Positions 1 to 7,685 of a DNA stretch of 13,800 nucleotides are shown here, one piece after another. The notes beneath the pieces are model-generated. The model worked only from the letters and a program-made list of their open reading frames with translations, ran no database searches and was not told the DNA's origin. The position numbers and the translations under genes are program-made. The stretch is from Bacillota bacterium (GTDB lineage Bacteria > Bacillota > Clostridia > Oscillospirales > Ruminococcaceae), in the NCBI GenBank assembly GCA_023431215.1, contig JAEYXR010000042.1, positions 1 through 13,800 on the forward strand, in the 5' to 3' direction. Every line of letters starts with the position of its first letter. Position 1 is the first letter of the stretch.

Positions 1-2
1 AG

Positions 3-770
3 CAGGACGTGGTACCCATTGTGGGGGAAGATGGCGGAACCATCGGGGTGCTTATCCGGGAAAAGGACATTAGCCGCAGCCTGCTGCGTGACAAAAAATA
101 TGAGGAACTGGCCAGAGAGCGGGAGGGGCGCAACGACAAGAACCTGACTCTGCTGCCTGTTGGGGGAGAGCATGATGCTGCCATGCGGGAGGTGCACCAC
201 CGGGTCAAAAACAACCTGCAGCTGGTGGCAAGTATCCTGAACATGCAGGCGCGCAAATGCCCCGACCCCGGCGTAAAACAGATTTTTGCAGAAAATGTGG
301 GCAGGGTATTGAGTATCGCTGCCATCCATGATATACTGACCGTAAGCAGCGGTGACGGTATGCGTGTCAGCAGTAAGATTCTGTTGGAAAAGCTGCGTCG
401 CAGCTTGCAAAGCCTGGTGCCCGAGGGCAAGGTTGTCCCCATCACGGTAGAAGGGGATGACATTTTGCTGGAAGCCGATAAGGCTACCTCGGTATCTCTG
501 GTGGTCAGTGAGCTGATTACCAACGCACTGGAGCATGCCTTTGAGGGACGGGCTGAGGGGCACATTGTTGTTACCACCCAGGCGGGCAACCTGTACAGCA
601 CCGTTTCTGTGGAGGATGACGGCGTGGGGTTTGACCCTGCTGTGGTAAAGCCATCCAGCTTGGGGCTTTCTATTGTGGCTGCCACCGTTAAGGATAAACT
701 GGGCGGCGAGCTCCGCATCAGCAGCAGTCAAGAAGGCACAAAGGTGCTGTTTGATTTTAAAAACCAATAA
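3..770 (+). CDS. eutW: EutW-type sensor histidine kinase, 5' partial
   Basis: This is the C-terminal part of a sensor histidine kinase; the reading frame is open to the left window edge, so the true start lies upstream. Counting from the first GTG at 9, residues 1 to about 40 look like the end of an N-terminal sensor domain. Residues about 61-80 carry the HisKA_2 phosphoacceptor box EVHHRVKNNLQL, with His64 the likely phosphorylated residue. A HATPase domain follows, with the N box (SELITNALEHAF), G1 (EDDGVGFD) and G2 (SLGLSIV). In Firmicutes EutW senses ethanolamine and phosphorylates EutV, an RNA-binding antiterminator of eut transcripts. The position directly before eutA, across a terminator, fits that role. 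EutV would be expected just upstream, outside the window. The family call is secure; the name EutW rests on context plus the HisKA_2 type. Confidence 0.88.
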   Translation, partial: QDVVPIVGEDGGTIGVLIREKDISRSLLRDKKYEELAREREGRNDKNLTLLPVGGEHDAAMREVHHRVKNNLQLVASILNMQARKCPDPGVKQIFAENVGRVLSIAAIHDILTVSSGDGMRVSSKILLEKLRRSLQSLVPEGKVVPITVEGDDILLEADKATSVSLVVSELITNALEHAFEGRAEGHIVVTTQAGNLYSTVSVEDDGVGFDPAVVKPSSLGLSIVAATVKDKLGGELRISSSQEGTKVLFDFKNQ

Positions 771-814
771 AATTACATATGCAGGCTACACAACAGGGTG
801 CAGCAAAGGGCAAT

Positions 815-851
815 AAGGCTAAGGCGATTTTTCGGTCGCTTTGGTCTTTTT
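815..851 (+). terminator. Intrinsic terminator between eutW and eutA, probable EutV antitermination target
   Basis: AAGGCTAAGGCGA (815-827) can pair with 836-848 (TCGCTTTGGTCTT) over about 13 bp including wobbles, with an 8-nt loop at 828-835. The run TTTTT (847-851) ends the structure, and a second T-run follows at 856-860. This is a standard Rho-independent terminator geometry in front of eutA. In Enterococcus faecalis, terminators in eut leaders, including the one before eutA, are relieved by phosphorylated EutV. The segment AGCAAAGGG at 802-810 resembles the start of the known EutV recognition sequence, but I could not draw the expected pair of hairpins with ANNGNN hexaloops. The terminator is therefore seen and the EutV control is inferred. 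Confidence 0.65.
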
Positions 852-900
852 GTGCTTTTTGGGCATTTTTAGCCAAACCCCTAGTGCGTTATTTATAAAA

Positions 901-906
901 AGGAGG
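901..906 (+). promoter_or_regulatory. Ribosome binding site that decides the eutA start
   Basis: AGGAGG lies at 901-906. The GTG codons at 906 and 909 overlap or abut it and are too close to be used. The in-frame TTG at 915 is 8 nt downstream, the normal spacing, and gives a protein beginning MAELLSVGIDIGTS, as expected for EutA. Confidence 0.75.
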
Positions 907-914
907 TGGTGGAG

Positions 915-2342
915 TTGGCAGAATTGCTCAGTGTGGGCATTGATATCGGAACCTCCACCACACAGGTCATTTTCAGCAGCCTGGAGGTGGAAAACACCTC
1001 GGGATATTTTACCGTTCCCCACATTTCTATTGTGGATAAAAAAGTGGTATACAAAAGCCCCATCTACCTGACCCCCCTTCAAACAGCCTCACTGATAGAC
1101 GGCGATGCGGTGCGGGAACTGGTGAGCCAAGAGTTTGCCAAAGCGGGATACACTCCCGGGGATACAGCCACCGGTGCAGTCATCATCACAGGGGAGTCGG
1201 CCAGAAAGGAAAACTCCAGCCTGGTGCTGCAAAAGCTCAGCGACTTTGCGGGGGACTTTGTAGTCTCCACCGCAGGGCCAGATTTGGAAGCCATCATTGC
1301 CGGAAAGGGCAGCGGCGCCTACCAATACAGTTTGGATAACCATTGCCGGGTTGCCAATTTGGACATTGGCGGCGGAACCACCAACATAGTGCTGTTTGAC
1401 AGCGGTGAGGTGGTTGCCCGAGGCTGTGTGGATGTGGGCGGCAGGCTGATTCGCGTGGGCAGCGACATGACGGTAGAAAAAATCAGCCCCGCGGCAGCCC
1501 TTGCGGCACAGGCAGCGGGGATAGAACTTGCGGTGGGCAGGCGTACCACCAAGGAGCAGCTCATACAAGTGACAGACCAAATGGCGCAGCTTTTGGAGGA
1601 GCTGGTGGGGCTGAAGCCTCCCAGCGGTTTGCTGGCAGCAGTGCAGACGCCGGGCAGTACCCCTTTTGAGCCAAAGGGTTTGGTGGAGCGGGTATGTTTC
1701 TCCGGCGGTGTGGCAGACGCCATTTATGGCCAAAACCCCAATCCTTTTGCCTATGGGGACATAGGTGTGCTGCTGGGTCAAAGCATAGCTAAAAGCAGAA
1801 TGTTTACCGCACTGCGGGTTCTGGAAGCAAAAGAAACAATTCGTGCCACCGTAGTGGGAGCAGGTACCTACACCACTTCCATTTCTGGCAGTACCATTAC
1901 CTACACAGGGAATGTGTTCCCCCTAAAAAATGTACCGGTGCTGCGGCTGAACCAAGACCAGCAGCAAAGCTGCTTTGCCGGAGATGAAGAACCCCTTGCC
2001 AGGCTGGTGGCGTGGTTTTTGGAACAAAACAGTGCAGACAGGCTCATTTTGGCAATGCCCGGAAAGCCCGACCCTAGTTACCTTGAGCTGAAGGCCATTG
2101 CCCGGGTACTGGCCCAGGTGCTGGATGAAGCACTGCCGCCGGGTGCCCCCATTATTGTGGTGGTGGAATGCGACATTGCCAAGGCACTGGGACAGGCCAT
2201 GCAAAGCCTTTTGGGTCAAAACCGCGGGGTGGTAGCCGTGGACAGCATCCATGTAGAGCAAAACGACTATGTGGATATGGGCAAGCCCATTATGGATGGT
2301 ATGGTAATACCCGTTGTGGTAAAAACACTGATTTTTGGATAA
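915..2342 (+). CDS. eutA: EutA, ethanolamine ammonia-lyase reactivating factor
   Basis: EutA is a chaperone-like ATPase that exchanges damaged cobalamin in the EutBC lyase for fresh adenosylcobalamin. The protein is about 475 residues from the TTG at 915, normal for the family. It shows the actin/Hsp70-type nucleotide-binding motifs: VGIDIGTSTTQV near the N terminus (phosphate 1) and NLDIGGGTTNIVLFD near residue 150 (phosphate 2). A GVVAVDSIHVEQNDYVDMGKP stretch near the C terminus, conserved in EutA as I recall it, is also present. It stands first in the run eutA-eutB-eutC-eutL, behind a terminator, and 87 nt before eutB. Lyase reactivase and lyase subunits adjacent is the usual eut order. 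The 906 GTG is a possible alternative start but collides with the ribosome site. Confidence 0.95.
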   Translation: MAELLSVGIDIGTSTTQVIFSSLEVENTSGYFTVPHISIVDKKVVYKSPIYLTPLQTASLIDGDAVRELVSQEFAKAGYTPGDTATGAVIITGESARKENSSLVLQKLSDFAGDFVVSTAGPDLEAIIAGKGSGAYQYSLDNHCRVANLDIGGGTTNIVLFDSGEVVARGCVDVGGRLIRVGSDMTVEKISPAAALAAQAAGIELAVGRRTTKEQLIQVTDQMAQLLEELVGLKPPSGLLAAVQTPGSTPFEPKGLVERVCFSGGVADAIYGQNPNPFAYGDIGVLLGQSIAKSRMFTALRVLEAKETIRATVVGAGTYTTSISGSTITYTGNVFPLKNVPVLRLNQDQQQSCFAGDEEPLARLVAWFLEQNSADRLILAMPGKPDPSYLELKAIARVLAQVLDEALPPGAPIIVVVECDIAKALGQAMQSLLGQNRGVVAVDSIHVEQNDYVDMGKPIMDGMVIPVVVKTLIFG

Positions 2343-2371
2343 CAAAACAATTGCAAGCAAGACAATACTTA

Positions 2372-2403
2372 AGGCGCAACCCGTGAAAGATGCGGTGTTG
2401 CCT
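2372..2403 (+). other. RNA hairpin in the eutA-eutB spacer
   Basis: AGGCGCAACCCG (2372-2383) pairs with CGGTGTTGCCT (2393-2403) around the loop TGAAAGATG, with a small bulge on each arm. No T-run follows, so it is not an intrinsic terminator. It lies 8 nt before the eutB ribosome site (AGGAGGG, 2415-2421). A role in mRNA processing or stability is possible but not shown. Confidence 0.5.
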
Positions 2404-2429
2404 AAAATAGTAACAGGAGGGATGTCACT

Positions 2430-3803
2430 TTGAGACTGCAAACCGTGCTGGGCGGCCAGACCTTTACCTTTAGGTCGGTAAAAGAGGTGCTTGCCAAAGC
2501 CAACGAGGAAAAGTCCGGCGACATTTTGGCAGGCGTAGCCGCTACATCAGGTCTGGAGCGCATTGCCGCCAAGGAAGTATTAAGCCATTTGCTGCTGAGT
2601 GATTTGAGGGAAAACCCCGTGGTGCCCTATGAGGACGACGATGTTACCCGTATTATTCAGGATGCTGTAGACAGCACCGTCTATCAAAAAATCCGCAATT
2701 GGACAGTGGCAGAGCTTAGGGAGACTATTCTGGCTCACACCACCACTGAGGATGACATCAGAGAGCTGAGCCGCGGCCTTACCAGCGAAATGGTAGCAGG
2801 CGTGTGCAAATTAATGACCAATATGGACCTGGTGTATGGGGCAAGCAAGGTGCGCGTACCCGCCCACTGCAATACCACCATTGGTTTGCGTGGAACACTT
2901 GCTACCCGCCTGCAGCCCAACCATTCCACCGACAACGTAGAGGGCATTACCGCCTCGCTGTTTGAGGGGCTGAGCTACGGCTGCGGCGACGCACTCATTG
3001 GCCTAAACCCCGTGAACGACACGGTGGCCAGCCTTTCGGAGGTGCTCAAACGGTTTGACGAGGTGAAGCGCAAGTTTGAAATCCCCACTCAGATTTGTGT
3101 GCTTGGGCACATTACCACCCAAATTGAAGCGGTTAAAAAAGGTGCCCCCACCGATATGATCTTTCAGTCTATTGCCGGCAGCCAAAAGGGCAACAATGCC
3201 TTTGGATTTACCACCGACACCGTGCGGGAGGCACAGGAGCTGCTGCGGCAAAAGGGCACGGGACAAGGCCCCAACGTGCTGTACTTTGAAACAGGCCAGG
3301 GCTCGGAGCTTTCCTCTGACGCCCACTACGGCGCAGACCAAGTGACCATGGAGGCACGCTGCTACGGCTATGCCAAGGCTTTTGCCCCCTTTATGGTGAA
3401 TACAGTGGTGGGCTTTATCGGCCCCGAGTATCTTTATGACAGCCGCCAGGTAATACGTGCCGGGTTGGAGGATCATTTTATGGGCAAGCTGACAGGCATC
3501 CCCATGGGCTGCGACTGTTGCTACACCAACCACATGATGGCAGATCAGAATGACATAGAAAACCTTGCCATGCTGCTGGGTGCGGCAGGGGTAAATTACA
3601 TATTGGGTGTGCCCACCAGCGACGACGTGATGCTCAACTACCAGACCAACGCCTATCACGATGTATCTACCATCCGTGAGATATTGGGTCTGCGTCCCAT
3701 TAAAGAGTTTGACCAGTGGCTGGAAAAAATGGGCATTACCGAAAACGGCAGGCTGACCAAGTGGGCAGGCGACCCCACCATCTTTACAGGCAGAAAGGGG
3801 TGA
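2430..3803 (+). CDS. eutB: EutB, ethanolamine ammonia-lyase large subunit
   Basis: This is the catalytic (alpha) subunit of adenosylcobalamin-dependent ethanolamine ammonia-lyase (EC 4.3.1.7), which makes acetaldehyde and ammonia in the microcompartment lumen. It is 457 residues, close to the 453 of the E. coli protein. Active-site residues known from the E. coli enzyme are all present with nearly identical numbering: Arg160 and Gln162 (TRLQP), Asn193 (GLNPVND), Ser247 (FQSIAG), Glu287 (YFETGQG) and Asp362 (GCDCC). The TTG start at 2430 has AGGAGGG at 2415-2421, 8 nt upstream, and gives the family-typical opening (MRLQTVLGGQTF). The stop is 6 nt before eutC, so the two subunits are translated together. 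I see no truncation or missing residue. Confidence 0.98.
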   Translation: MRLQTVLGGQTFTFRSVKEVLAKANEEKSGDILAGVAATSGLERIAAKEVLSHLLLSDLRENPVVPYEDDDVTRIIQDAVDSTVYQKIRNWTVAELRETILAHTTTEDDIRELSRGLTSEMVAGVCKLMTNMDLVYGASKVRVPAHCNTTIGLRGTLATRLQPNHSTDNVEGITASLFEGLSYGCGDALIGLNPVNDTVASLSEVLKRFDEVKRKFEIPTQICVLGHITTQIEAVKKGAPTDMIFQSIAGSQKGNNAFGFTTDTVREAQELLRQKGTGQGPNVLYFETGQGSELSSDAHYGADQVTMEARCYGYAKAFAPFMVNTVVGFIGPEYLYDSRQVIRAGLEDHFMGKLTGIPMGCDCCYTNHMMADQNDIENLAMLLGAAGVNYILGVPTSDDVMLNYQTNAYHDVSTIREILGLRPIKEFDQWLEKMGITENGRLTKWAGDPTIFTGRKG

Positions 3804-3809
3804 TGGAGC

Positions 3810-4679
3810 ATGGTGGATGAAAAACTCATTGCAGAAATTGTGCGGCAGGTGCTGGAAGAAATGGAGCAAAGCGGCAGGCTGAGAGCAACCGCAGAATCAG
3901 GACAAGAACAGCCGCAAAAGCCCCCGATGGACATTATATCTTCTGAGGTAAAGGCAAAACCACTGCTCAAGGACCCCCAGGACCCTGAAGCTCTTATGCG
4001 GATGAAAGCCCGTACCACGGCCCGCATCGGCGTGGGTAGAGCGGGACCCCGGCTCAATACTCAAACCCTGCTGACTCTGCGGGCAGACCATGCAAAGGCC
4101 CGTGATGCGGTGTTTTTGGATGTAGACCCAAAGCTCCTGGAAGAATTGGGGCTGTTTACTGTACAAAGCCGCTGTAGAGACAAAAACGAACATCTGACCC
4201 GCCCCGACCTTGGCCGGGAGTTTGACAAAGAGACCCGGGAGTTACTGCGAAGCCGCTGCACCATGAACCCGGATGTGCAGATTTTTGCCTCGGACGGATT
4301 AAGCTCTACCGCCATAGGAGCAAACCTGAAAAACCTGCTACCCGTGGTGACAGAGGGGCTGAAAGCCAAGGGCTTTACGGTAGGAACCCCCTTCTTTGTG
4401 CGGTTTGGCCGGGTAGGCACTCAGGATCACGTTGCGGAGCTGCTGGGTGCCAAGGTGGTGTGTGTGCTCATTGGTGAGCGCCCTGGGTTGGGCTCTGCCG
4501 AAAGCATGAGCGCCTATATTTGCTACAATGCCCGGGTAGGCCAGCCGGAAGCCCGCCGCACGGTGGTTTCCAACATTCACAAGGACGGTATTTCCGCCGT
4601 GGAGGCCGGTGCTTATCTTACAGACCTCATTGCTAAGATTTATGAGAAAAAGGCCAGCGGCGTTGAGCTGCAACAGTAG
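3810..4679 (+). CDS. eutC: EutC, ethanolamine ammonia-lyase small subunit
   Basis: This is the beta subunit of ethanolamine ammonia-lyase, which with EutB forms the cobalamin-binding site. It has 289 residues (E. coli EutC has 295). The conserved body starts near residue 70 with RIGVGRAGPRLNTQTLLTLR and includes FASDGLSSTAIGAN and VLIGERPGLGSAESMSAY. The first 20 residues (DEKLIAEIVRQVLEEMEQS) form a predicted amphipathic helix followed by a loose, charged linker. This resembles the encapsulation peptides that bring cargo to microcompartment shells, and similar segments occur in three other proteins of this window. The ATG at 3810 follows GGGG at 3797-3800 with normal spacing, 6 nt after the eutB stop. 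Confidence 0.97.
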   Translation: MVDEKLIAEIVRQVLEEMEQSGRLRATAESGQEQPQKPPMDIISSEVKAKPLLKDPQDPEALMRMKARTTARIGVGRAGPRLNTQTLLTLRADHAKARDAVFLDVDPKLLEELGLFTVQSRCRDKNEHLTRPDLGREFDKETRELLRSRCTMNPDVQIFASDGLSSTAIGANLKNLLPVVTEGLKAKGFTVGTPFFVRFGRVGTQDHVAELLGAKVVCVLIGERPGLGSAESMSAYICYNARVGQPEARRTVVSNIHKDGISAVEAGAYLTDLIAKIYEKKASGVELQQ

Positions 4680-4696
4680 GAAGGGAGGAAGCTGTT

Positions 4697-5350
4697 TTGA
4701 TTCATGAACCCATTCGAACTTCAATCCTCAGCGTACGCATCATCCCAAACGCAGACCCGCTGCTGCTTAGCTCCCTGAATGTGCCACAGGGACACCGCAG
4801 CCTGGGGCTGTTTACCACCGACTGTGACGATGTTTCCTACGCGGCTCTGGACGAAGCCACCAAAAAGGCAGATGTGCAGGTGGCCTATGCCAGGAGCATG
4901 TACGCCGGTTCTGCCAATGCCAATACCAAGCTGGCGGGGGAGTTTATCGGGATTCTTTCCGGCCCGGAGCCTGCCCAGATACGAAGCGGACTGGAAGCGG
5001 CGATAAGCTATATTGAAAACGATGCCTGTTTTTATACCGCCAACGAGGAAGGGAGCATTGTCTACTTTGCTCATTGCATCTCCCGCACGGGGTCTTACCT
5101 CTCTGGCGAGGCCAAGGTAGCCGAGGGTACGGCAATGGCATACCTGATAGCACCGCCTCTGGAGGCCATGGTGGGGCTGGATGCAGCGTTGAAAGCTGCA
5201 CAGGTGGAGATGCGTGTGTTTTACGGCCCGCCCACCGAAACCAACTTTGCCGGTGGCCTGCTGGTGGGCGATCAGGCGGCATGCAAAGCGGCCTGTGAGG
5301 CCTTTGCGGCTACGGTGTGTGAGATTGCGGGAGCACCCACAGCATTTTAA
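4697..5350 (+). CDS. eutL: EutL, tandem-domain trimeric shell protein with gated pore
   Basis: EutL is a shell tile built from two circularly permuted BMC domains. It forms a pseudohexameric trimer whose pore can open and close, and which binds ethanolamine in clostridial homologues. The product is 217 residues, the family length. Recognisable EutL segments are LGLFTTDCDDVSYAALDEATKKA, YARSMYAGSANANTKLAGE, CFYTANEEGSIVYFAHC and AYLIAPPLEAMVGLDAALKAA. The duplicated TKLAGE/SYLSGEAKVAEG pattern marks the two halves. Translation starts at TTG 4697 after AGGGAGG (4682-4688), 17 nt after eutC. It is one of five shell-building types encoded here. Confidence 0.96.
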   Translation: MIHEPIRTSILSVRIIPNADPLLLSSLNVPQGHRSLGLFTTDCDDVSYAALDEATKKADVQVAYARSMYAGSANANTKLAGEFIGILSGPEPAQIRSGLEAAISYIENDACFYTANEEGSIVYFAHCISRTGSYLSGEAKVAEGTAMAYLIAPPLEAMVGLDAALKAAQVEMRVFYGPPTETNFAGGLLVGDQAACKAACEAFAATVCEIAGAPTAF

Positions 5351-5401
5351 AAAAGCTTTCAAATAAAACAATCCCAACTCAAAGGAGCGTGAAGATACAG
5401 C

Positions 5402-6919
5402 ATGGAATTTGATAAGGACCTGCAGTCCATTCAGGAGGTGCGGAATCTGGTGGCTCGTGCCAAGGCTGCCCAAAAGCAGCTTGCCGAGTACAGCCAGGAG
5501 CGCATTGACAGCATCTGCAAAGCCATTGCGGAAGCCTGCGCCGCTCAGGCGGAGCCTCTTGCCAAACAGGCAGTGGAGGAAACCGGATTTGGTGTATGGC
5601 AGGATAAGGTGCTGAAAAACCTGCTGGGCAGCAGCATTACCTACGACAGCGTCAAGGACCTGAAAACCGTGGGCATCATCTGTGAGGATTCTTCCAAAGG
5701 CCTCATGGAAGTGGCAGTACCCATGGGAGTGGTAGCAGCCCTCATCCCCTCCACCAACCCCACCTCTACCACCATGTACAAGTCCATTATTTCCATTAAA
5801 GCGGGCAACAGCATTGTCCTAAGCCCCCACCCCGGTGCAAAAAACTGTATTTTAGCCACTGCCAAGATTATTCAGGAGGCGGCAAAAAAGGCGGGTGCAC
5901 CCGACGGACTGGTGCAGTGTATCAGCATCCCTACCCTGGAGGCCACCAACACTCTGCTGAAGCACAAGGACGTAGGCGTTATCTTGGCCACAGGCGGCGA
6001 GGCAATGGTAAGGGCTGCCTATAGCTCCGGTAACCCCGCCATTGGCGTAGGCCCCGGCAACGGCCCTGCTTACATAGAAAAAACAGCGGATATCTCCACT
6101 GCAGTTCGTCATATTATGGAGAGCAAAACCTTTGACAACGGTACCATTTGTGCCTCAGAGCAAAGCGTGATTACCGAGCGGTGCATCAAGGAGCAGGTAG
6201 TGTCCGAGCTGAAAAAGCAGGGCGGTTACTTCCTAAGTCCTGAGGAATCCAAAAAGCTCTCCGGCTTTATTTTAAGAGCCAACGGCACCATGAACCCAAA
6301 AATTGTAGGCAAAAGCGCCAAGGTCATTGCCGATATGGCCGGAATCTCCATCCCCGAGGGGACACGGGTGCTCATTTCGGAACAGACCGAGGTGAGTCCT
6401 CAAAACCCCTATGCAAGAGAAAAGCTTTGCCCCATTCTGGCATTCTTTGTGGAGGAGGGCTGGGAGGCCGCCTGTGAACGCAGCATTCAGGTGCTGTACA
6501 ACGAGGGTGCAGGCCACACCATGACCATCCACAGTCAGGACAAGAGTGTCATCCGTGAGTTTGCCCTGAAAAAGCCGGTTTCCCGCCTGTTGGTGAACAC
6601 CCCTGCAGCTTTGGGAGGCGTGGGCGCTACCACCAACCTGCAGCCAGCACTTACTCTTGGCTGTGGCTCTATCGGCGGCAGCTCCACCTCGGACAACATT
6701 GGCCCCATGAATTTGCTGAATATTCGCCGTGTGGCCTGGGGTGCAAAAGAACTGACAGAGCTAAGGGGCAAAAACCCCGCTCCCCCCGCCTGTGCACCCT
6801 GCACCGCAGCAGCATCCCCAGAGGTTCCTCAACCGACAGTGTCGGCGGCCTGTGCACTCAGCCGTGAGGAGATTGAGGCCATTACTCGTGCGGTAATTGC
6901 CCGCCTTGGTGCAAAATAA
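5402..6919 (+). CDS. eutE: EutE, CoA-acylating acetaldehyde dehydrogenase
   Basis: EutE converts acetaldehyde, CoA and NAD+ to acetyl-CoA and NADH inside the compartment (EC 1.2.1.10). The 505-residue protein has the aldehyde dehydrogenase fold; the catalytic Cys is Cys250 in DNGTICASEQ. Nucleotide-binding segments include PSTNPTSTTMYKSI near 117-130 and TGGEAMVRAAYSSGNP near 198-212. The enzyme body ends near residue 457. A Pro/Ala/Cys-rich linker follows, then a C-terminal helix LSREEIEAITRAVIARLG (about 487-503), a likely encapsulation peptide; in enteric EutE and PduP the targeting segment is at the N terminus instead. The ATG at 5402 gives the normal family N terminus, although the best ribosome site (AAAGGAG, 5381-5387) is 14 nt away, which is long. 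Confidence 0.96.
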   Translation: MEFDKDLQSIQEVRNLVARAKAAQKQLAEYSQERIDSICKAIAEACAAQAEPLAKQAVEETGFGVWQDKVLKNLLGSSITYDSVKDLKTVGIICEDSSKGLMEVAVPMGVVAALIPSTNPTSTTMYKSIISIKAGNSIVLSPHPGAKNCILATAKIIQEAAKKAGAPDGLVQCISIPTLEATNTLLKHKDVGVILATGGEAMVRAAYSSGNPAIGVGPGNGPAYIEKTADISTAVRHIMESKTFDNGTICASEQSVITERCIKEQVVSELKKQGGYFLSPEESKKLSGFILRANGTMNPKIVGKSAKVIADMAGISIPEGTRVLISEQTEVSPQNPYAREKLCPILAFFVEEGWEAACERSIQVLYNEGAGHTMTIHSQDKSVIREFALKKPVSRLLVNTPAALGGVGATTNLQPALTLGCGSIGGSSTSDNIGPMNLLNIRRVAWGAKELTELRGKNPAPPACAPCTAAASPEVPQPTVSAACALSREEIEAITRAVIARLGAK

Positions 6920-6931
6920 ACTTAGAACAAA

Positions 6932-6984
6932 CCGCCCCCGGGCGGAGAACAAATACAACACAGACCGTGCTGAAAGCACCGTCT
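6932..6984 (+). other. Two RNA hairpins between eutE and the first eutM
   Basis: The first hairpin is CCGCC (6932-6936) with GGCGG (6941-6945) around a 4-nt loop. The second pairs AGAC (6962-6965) plus GTGC (6967-6970) with GCAC (6976-6979) plus GTCT (6981-6984), with one C/C mismatch and the loop TGAAA. Neither is followed by a T-run. They sit 10 to 60 nt ahead of the GGAGGT ribosome site (6995-7000) of the first eutM. Hairpins here could be processing or stabilising elements that raise shell-protein mRNA relative to enzyme mRNA; that is inference. Confidence 0.45.
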
Positions 6985-7008
6985 ACAAAAATATGGAGGT
7001 AAATTGTT

Positions 7009-7305
7009 ATGGCAGATTCTTTACAGGCTTTGGGTATGGTAGAAACCAAGGGTTTGGTCGGTTCTATTGAAGCAGCAGATGCTATGGTAAAAGCAGCAAA
7101 CGTCAGCCTCATCGGCAAAGTACATGTGGGCGGCGGACTGGTTACCGTCATGGTGCGGGGCGATGTTGGCGCTGTTAAGGCAGCCACCGATGCCGGTGCA
7201 GCAGCAGCCTCCCGCGTGGGTGAGCTGGTGAGCGTACACGTCATTCCCCGCCCCCATGGTGAGGTAGAGTACATTCTGCCCACCCTGAAAACCAGCGACA
7301 AATAA
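7009..7305 (+). CDS. eutM: EutM, hexameric BMC shell protein (first copy)
   Basis: This is the major hexagonal shell tile: one BMC domain, 98 residues, forming hexamers that pack into the compartment facets with a small central pore. The protein shows the signature ALGMVETKGLVGSIEAADAM, the pore-loop region KVHVGGGLVTV and the segment RGDVGAVKAATDAGAAAA. The start ATG at 7009 follows GGAGGT (6995-7000). It differs from the second copy at only three residues: Asp3/Ala, Ser4/Asn and Glu/Asp near residue 86. It shares the block with eutE upstream but is separated from it by an 89-nt hairpin-containing spacer. Confidence 0.97.
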   Translation: MADSLQALGMVETKGLVGSIEAADAMVKAANVSLIGKVHVGGGLVTVMVRGDVGAVKAATDAGAAAASRVGELVSVHVIPRPHGEVEYILPTLKTSDK

Positions 7306-7338
7306 CAGGGCATCATAAAAAGCGAGCCGCTGAACAAC

Positions 7339-7352
7339 CTGCAGTTTTGCAG
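7339..7352 (+). other. Small hairpin between the two eutM genes
   Basis: CTGCA (7339-7343) pairs with TGCAG (7348-7352) around a 4-nt loop. It lies in the 83-nt spacer between the eutM copies, ahead of the strong AGGAGG site at 7376-7381. No T-run follows directly, so it is not called a terminator. Confidence 0.3.
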
Positions 7353-7388
7353 CAGACATGATATTGATTATTTTAGGAGGAAACAACA

Positions 7389-7685
7389 ATGGCAGCAAAT
7401 CTTCAAGCTTTGGGTATGGTAGAAACCAAGGGCCTGGTAGGCTCTATTGAGGCAGCAGATGCTATGGTAAAGGCAGCAAACGTCAGCCTCATTGGCAAGG
7501 TGCATGTGGGTGGAGGACTGGTCACCGTGATGGTACGGGGCGATGTTGGTGCAGTCAAGGCGGCTACCGACGCCGGTGCCGCAGCAGCCTCCCGTGTGGG
7601 TGAACTGGTAAGCGTACACGTCATTCCCCGTCCCCATGGCGATGTGGAATACATTCTGCCCACCCTGAAAACCAGCGATAAGTAA
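7389..7685 (+). CDS. eutM: EutM paralogue, hexameric BMC shell protein (second copy)
   Basis: This is a second single-domain BMC hexamer protein of 98 residues, 95 identical to the first copy. In other Firmicute eut loci the gene beside eutM may be called eutK, but this protein has no C-terminal extension of the enteric EutK type and is clearly an EutM duplicate. The ribosome site AGGAGG (7376-7381) is closer to consensus than the one before the first copy, so it may be translated more strongly. A probable terminator follows 6 to 50 nt downstream, making this the last gene of the enzyme/shell block. The two products could form mixed hexamers because the changes lie at the N terminus and near the C terminus, not in the pore segment. 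Confidence 0.96.
   Translation: MAANLQALGMVETKGLVGSIEAADAMVKAANVSLIGKVHVGGGLVTVMVRGDVGAVKAATDAGAAAASRVGELVSVHVIPRPHGDVEYILPTLKTSDK

Larger units (their letters stand above)
7009..7685 (+). repeat. Tandem duplication of eutM
   Basis: The coding units 7009-7305 and 7389-7685 are direct copies offset by exactly 380 nt and colinear without any indel. About 34 of 98 codons differ, and all but three of these differences are synonymous. The spacers before each copy (6920-7008 and 7306-7388) show no similarity to each other. Confidence 0.95.

Noticed and set aside
771..905. A cobalamin riboswitch ahead of eutA
   Set aside because: I see no B12-box sequence such as GCCACTG and no room for the multi-helix core; the terminator alone explains the structure.
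3003..3869. A long open frame on the minus strand across eutB
   Set aside because: It is the antisense shadow of a highly conserved gene, is rich in His and Cys of the kind produced by reverse reading, and has no recognisable domain or ribosome site.
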